Assembly: GCA_910586315.1 (NCBI GenBank)
Contig: CAJUIP010000018.1
Span: forward strand, 1-16,566
Length of the DNA stretch: 16,566 bases
Reading direction: 5' to 3'
Origin: an uncultured Lachnospiraceae bacterium
GTDB taxonomy: Bacteria > Bacillota > Clostridia > Lachnospirales > Lachnospiraceae
Below, piece after piece: positions 13,847 through 16,566 of the stretch (position 1 is the first letter of the stretch; each line of letters begins with the position of its first letter). Both the position numbers and the translations under genes were made by a program. The notes under the pieces were generated by a model. It did not search any database. It saw nothing but the letters and a program-made list of their open reading frames with translations, and had not been told where the DNA came from.

Positions 13847-13859
13847 AGGAGGATAAAAA

Positions 13860-15014
13860 ATGAACAAGGAACTGCTGGAAGCAATGAGCGTGCTGGAAAA
13901 GGAGTATAATATCAGCAAGGATACATTGCTGGAGGCCATCGAAAATTCCCTTCTTACGGCATGTAAGAATCATTTTGGGAAGGCGGACAATGTGAAGGTA
14001 ATCATTGACCGCGAGGGCTGCGACTATTCCGTTTATGCGGAGAAAGAGGTTGTGGAGACGGTCGAGGACCCGGTGACCCAGATAAGCCTTGCGGATGCGA
14101 GAATGAAGGGCCCGGGATATGATATCGGCGACATCGTTCAGATTCCCATTGACTCCCATGATTTCGGCCGAATTGCCACGCAGAATGCAAAAAATGTGAT
14201 TCTCCAGAAAATCCGTGAAGAAAGCAGAAGATCCCAGTTAAACAAGTGGCAGTGCAGAGAGAAGGAAGTGGTAACCGGTATTGTACAGCGTTATATCGGA
14301 AGAAACGTAAGCATTGATCTTGGAAAGGTGGATGCGATTTTACCGGAGTCCGAGCAGGTCAGGGGCGAGATCTTTCAGAGAACGGAGCGTATTAAGGTAT
14401 ATATCCTGGAAGTTAAGGATAACCCTAAGGGGCCGAGAATTTCCGTGTCCAGAACCCATCCGGATCTGGTAAGACGGCTGTTTGAGGCAGAGATTGCAGA
14501 GGTTCGTGACGGAACCGTCGAAATCCGCGCCATAGCGAGAGAGGCAGGCTCCAGAACTAAGATCGCTGTAAGCTCCACAGACCCCAATGTGGATCCGGTG
14601 GGCGCATGCGTCGGCTTAAACGGCGCCCGGGTGGGAGCCATCGTAAGCGAGCTTCGCGGAGAGAAGATCGACATCATCAATTGGGATGATAATCCAGCCT
14701 TCTTAATTGAAAATGCCTTAAGCCCGGCAAAGGTAATTTCCGTGGTCGCCGATGAGGACGCAAAGGAGGCCCAGGTCATTGTTCCGGACTACCAGTTATC
14801 TCTTGCGATTGGTAAGGAAGGCCAGAATGCAAGGCTGGCGGCCAGGCTGACCACCTATAAGATCGACATTAAGAGCGAGACCCAGGCCAGAGAGCTTGGA
14901 CTCTTCGATGCGCTTGAATTTGGCGAGTACGAAGAGGGGTATGAAGAGTATGAAACTGAAAACGGCTATGACGTTCCCGCAGAGGAAACCTACCAGGAAG
15001 ATTCCGAAGAATAG
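13860..15014 (+). CDS. nusA: Transcription termination/antitermination factor NusA
   Basis: This 384-residue protein binds RNA polymerase and nascent RNA and modulates pausing, termination and antitermination. The N-terminal polymerase-binding domain is about 1-125. The S1 domain is about 135-200, followed by KH1 with GLNGARVGAI (252-261) and KH2 with GKEGQNARLAARL (318-330). Residues 351-384 form an acidic tail rich in Glu and Tyr in place of the extra C-terminal repeats of the E. coli protein, as usual in Firmicutes. AAAGGAGGA lies just upstream of ATG 13860. In several bacteria NusA controls its own operon, which would fit the terminator in the rimP leader. Confidence 0.97.
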   Translation: MNKELLEAMSVLEKEYNISKDTLLEAIENSLLTACKNHFGKADNVKVIIDREGCDYSVYAEKEVVETVEDPVTQISLADARMKGPGYDIGDIVQIPIDSHDFGRIATQNAKNVILQKIREESRRSQLNKWQCREKEVVTGIVQRYIGRNVSIDLGKVDAILPESEQVRGEIFQRTERIKVYILEVKDNPKGPRISVSRTHPDLVRRLFEAEIAEVRDGTVEIRAIAREAGSRTKIAVSSTDPNVDPVGACVGLNGARVGAIVSELRGEKIDIINWDDNPAFLIENALSPAKVISVVADEDAKEAQVIVPDYQLSLAIGKEGQNARLAARLTTYKIDIKSETQARELGLFDALEFGEYEEGYEEYETENGYDVPAEETYQEDSEE

Positions 15015-15032
15015 GAGAGAAGTGATCGAACA

Positions 15033-15308
15033 GTGAGTACAGAAAAGAAGTATCCGCAGAGGCAGTGCATCGGCTGCGGGGAAATGAAAAACAAACGGGA
15101 ATTGATTCGTGTCCTTAAAGGTACCGATGGTCAGATTTCCATTGATGCCACCGGAAGAAAAAACGGACGCGGAGCGTATCTTTGCCCGTCCATGGACTGC
15201 TTTAAGAAGGCGGTAAAGGGAAAAGGACTGGAGCGTTCCTTTAAAATGGCAATTCCGAAAGAGGTATACGAAAGCCTGGAAAAGGAGATGGAACAGATTG
15301 ACAGATAG
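15033..15308 (+). CDS. ylxR: YlxR family RNA-binding protein (RnpM)
   Basis: This is a 91-residue YlxR/DUF448 protein. It has the CIGC motif (Cys12, Cys15), the GRGAYLC motif (45-51) and a further cysteine in MDC (Cys56), then a basic helical end (KKAVKGKGLERSF). The B. subtilis homologue, RnpM, binds the RNase P RNA and modulates RNase P activity. Translation starts at GTG 15033, with GGAGAG 18-bp region upstream (GGAGAGAAGTG at 15014-15024). It is placed between nusA and ylxQ as in other Firmicutes and overlaps the next start by 11 bp. Confidence 0.93.
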   Translation: MSTEKKYPQRQCIGCGEMKNKRELIRVLKGTDGQISIDATGRKNGRGAYLCPSMDCFKKAVKGKGLERSFKMAIPKEVYESLEKEMEQIDR

Positions 15309-15699
15309 AAGCAGAATCTTTGGCCTTTTAGGTCTGGCGGCGAAGGCAGGAAAAATACAGAGCGGAGAATTTTCCACGGAAAAATCTGTGAAATCCGGGA
15401 GAGCATGCCTTGTCATCGTTTCCGAGGAGGCGTCGGAGAATACGAAGAAAATGTTCCGGAATCTGTGTACTTACTATAAGGTCCCTTATTGTGAATTCGG
15501 AGGTAAGGAAGAGCTTGGTCATGCCACAGGCAAAGAGATGCGTGCATCTCTGGCGGTTCAGGATCCGGGCTTTTCCGAGGCGCTTTTAAAGCAGCTTTGT
15601 AGTGACCGTTCGGCCTGGGACTTTGCGCCTGCCGCAAAGTCTGTAAGAACAAGCGGGGAAAGGGAAGAGTCCAGTTCTTTCTCCGCAGGCGGACGTTAA
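15298..15699 (+). CDS. ylxQ: L7Ae-family ribosomal protein-like YlxQ
   Basis: This 133-residue protein has an L7Ae/L30e/S12e/Gadd45 RNA-binding fold. The beginning IFGLLGLAAKAGKIQSGE and the central VIVSEEASENTKKMF segment are typical; the family binds kink-turn RNA. The start is a TTG at 15298 inside the end of ylxR, with GGAG (15284-15287) 10 bp upstream; there is no better start in frame. YlxQ proteins are usually about 100 residues, and here about 30 extra polar residues (104-133, rich in Ser, Glu and Arg) follow the fold. Translational coupling to ylxR is likely. Confidence 0.88.
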   Translation: MTDRSRIFGLLGLAAKAGKIQSGEFSTEKSVKSGRACLVIVSEEASENTKKMFRNLCTYYKVPYCEFGGKEELGHATGKEMRASLAVQDPGFSEALLKQLCSDRSAWDFAPAAKSVRTSGEREESSSFSAGGR

Positions 15700-15736
15700 A
15701 TAGACTGTATGCTTTGTATGAACGGAGGTAGTGAGT

Positions 15737-16566
15737 GTGAGGGTCAACGAAGTAGCGAAAGAATTAGGAAAGACAAATAAAGAGGTTGTAGATATTTTGC
15801 AGAAGAATAATGATGAAGTAAAAAGCAGTCGGACAAATGCATCTGGTGAGCAGGCGGCCGCAGAGAAGAAAGAAACGGCAGCAAAAAAGGAAGCGGCGGG
15901 AAAGCCGGAGACAGGAGAAGCAAAGGAAGCGCCGGCACAGCCGGTAAAGAAAAGAATTGCGGCCGTATATCGTCCGCAGAACAGCAGCCAGAAGGGCCGT
16001 CCGGGTCAGGGAAGGCCCCAGGGCCAGAGACCGGTGAGACCGGCCGGCGGCGGAATGCAGGTACGTCCTACAACAGCGTCCACGCCGTCAGGCGTACAGG
16101 GAAAACCTCAGCAGAGCGTTTCTTTGGCCCCGAAGGCTTCGCAGACGGCGGAGAATAAACCACAGGCAGCGGAAAACAAGCCGCAGACAGCAGAAAATAA
16201 GCTGCAGACAGCAGAGAATAGACCACAAGCAGCGGTAGCGGCGCCCGCAAAGGAAGCGCCGGCCCAGGCGGCGGAGTCTGTAAAGACCCCGGCAGCTCCG
16301 GTTTCGGAACCAAAGGAAACAGTTTTGCAGGCGGCTCCGGCAGCGGGTTCGCAAACGCAGGCGCAGACTCCGGCCCGTGAAAACCGGGAAGGCCGTGAAA
16401 ACCGGGAAGGTCGTCCAAACCAGGGAAGCTATCAGGGGAACCGTGAAGGGCGTCTAAACCAGGGAAGTTACCAGGGGAACCGCGAAGGGCGTTCCGGCCA
16501 GGGAAGCTATCAGGGGAACCGCGAAGGGCGTTCCGGCCAGGGAAGCTATCAGGGGAACCGCGAAGG
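15737..16566 (+). CDS. infB: Translation initiation factor IF-2, N-terminal part (cut by window end)
   Basis: The gene starts at GTG 15737, 8 bp after GGAGG (15724-15728), and stays open to the window edge, giving 276 residues. The first residues, MRVNEVAKELGKTNKEVVDILQ, form the IF-2 N-terminal helix-bundle domain. After residue 30 the chain becomes a long disordered region rich in Ala, Lys, Glu, Pro and Gln, with AENKPQ-type units around 16149-16232. It then turns into Arg-Gly-Asn-Gln repeats from about 16376. The GTPase and fMet-tRNA-binding domains must lie beyond the window. Position after ylxQ confirms the identity. IF-2 places initiator tRNA on the 30S subunit. Confidence 0.95.
   Translation, partial: MRVNEVAKELGKTNKEVVDILQKNNDEVKSSRTNASGEQAAAEKKETAAKKEAAGKPETGEAKEAPAQPVKKRIAAVYRPQNSSQKGRPGQGRPQGQRPVRPAGGGMQVRPTTASTPSGVQGKPQQSVSLAPKASQTAENKPQAAENKPQTAENKLQTAENRPQAAVAAPAKEAPAQAAESVKTPAAPVSEPKETVLQAAPAAGSQTQAQTPARENREGRENREGRPNQGSYQGNREGRLNQGSYQGNREGRSGQGSYQGNREGRSGQGSYQGNRE
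16403..16566 (+). repeat. 39-bp tandem repeat inside infB
   Basis: Four full 39-bp units (16403-16441, 16442-16480, 16481-16519, 16520-16558) and the start of a fifth encode a 13-residue block of the type REGRSGQGSYQGN. The last units are almost identical in DNA. Two shorter REN-REG units precede them from 16376. The array runs past the window edge, so the copy number is unknown. Confidence 0.93.

Overview
The window looks like chromosomal DNA of a Gram-positive anaerobe of the class Clostridia, most likely a Lachnospiraceae member. The reasons are strong GGAGG-type ribosome binding sites, moderate GC, the Firmicutes-type rimP-nusA-ylxR-ylxQ-infB operon, and a Tet(M)-like translation GTPase joined to a YacP-type nuclease domain. 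Every convincing gene lies on the + strand. I see no rRNA, tRNA, CRISPR array, transposase or phage gene.

Layout. Bases 1-139 hold two near-identical 67-bp palindromic repeats. Bases 195-2653 carry shikimate kinase, a RidA-family protein and a CapA-family surface protein with an 11-unit repeat. A DMT/EamA exporter follows (2675-3598). Bases 3703-8267 form a metabolic island: a LysR regulator closed by a strong terminator, then a CitE/HpcH-like lyase, a DRE-TIM (LeuA/homocitrate synthase-like) enzyme and a GltS-type glutamate/dicarboxylate symporter in one probable operon. Bases 8268-8851 are mostly non-coding. They contain hairpins, a possible small membrane protein, a possible 8-codon leader peptide and a dyad that covers the ribosome binding site of the next gene. 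Bases 8852-11650 encode a 932-residue fusion of an EF-G/Tet(M)-like ribosomal GTPase with a Rae1/YacP NYN endoribonuclease domain. Glycerol kinase follows (11673-13166). The window ends in the transcription/translation operon rimP-nusA-ylxR-ylxQ-infB, preceded by a promoter and an intrinsic terminator that together look like an attenuator; infB runs off the right edge.

The most interesting element is the GTPase-nuclease fusion and its leader. A protein built to enter the ribosomal A site carries, on a linker, a nuclease domain whose free-standing Bacillus homologue cuts mRNA in the A site. The gene is preceded by a possible leader peptide and a hairpin that can act as terminator or hide the ribosome binding site, which recalls the attenuation control of tet(M). 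The tip-loop Tyr-Ser-Pro motif of true tetracycline-protection proteins is absent, so a translation quality-control or mRNA-cleavage role is more likely than drug resistance. The second point of interest is the LysR-lyase-synthase-symporter island, which may handle a C4-C6 carboxylic acid such as glutamate, citramalate or citrate by a route I cannot assign.
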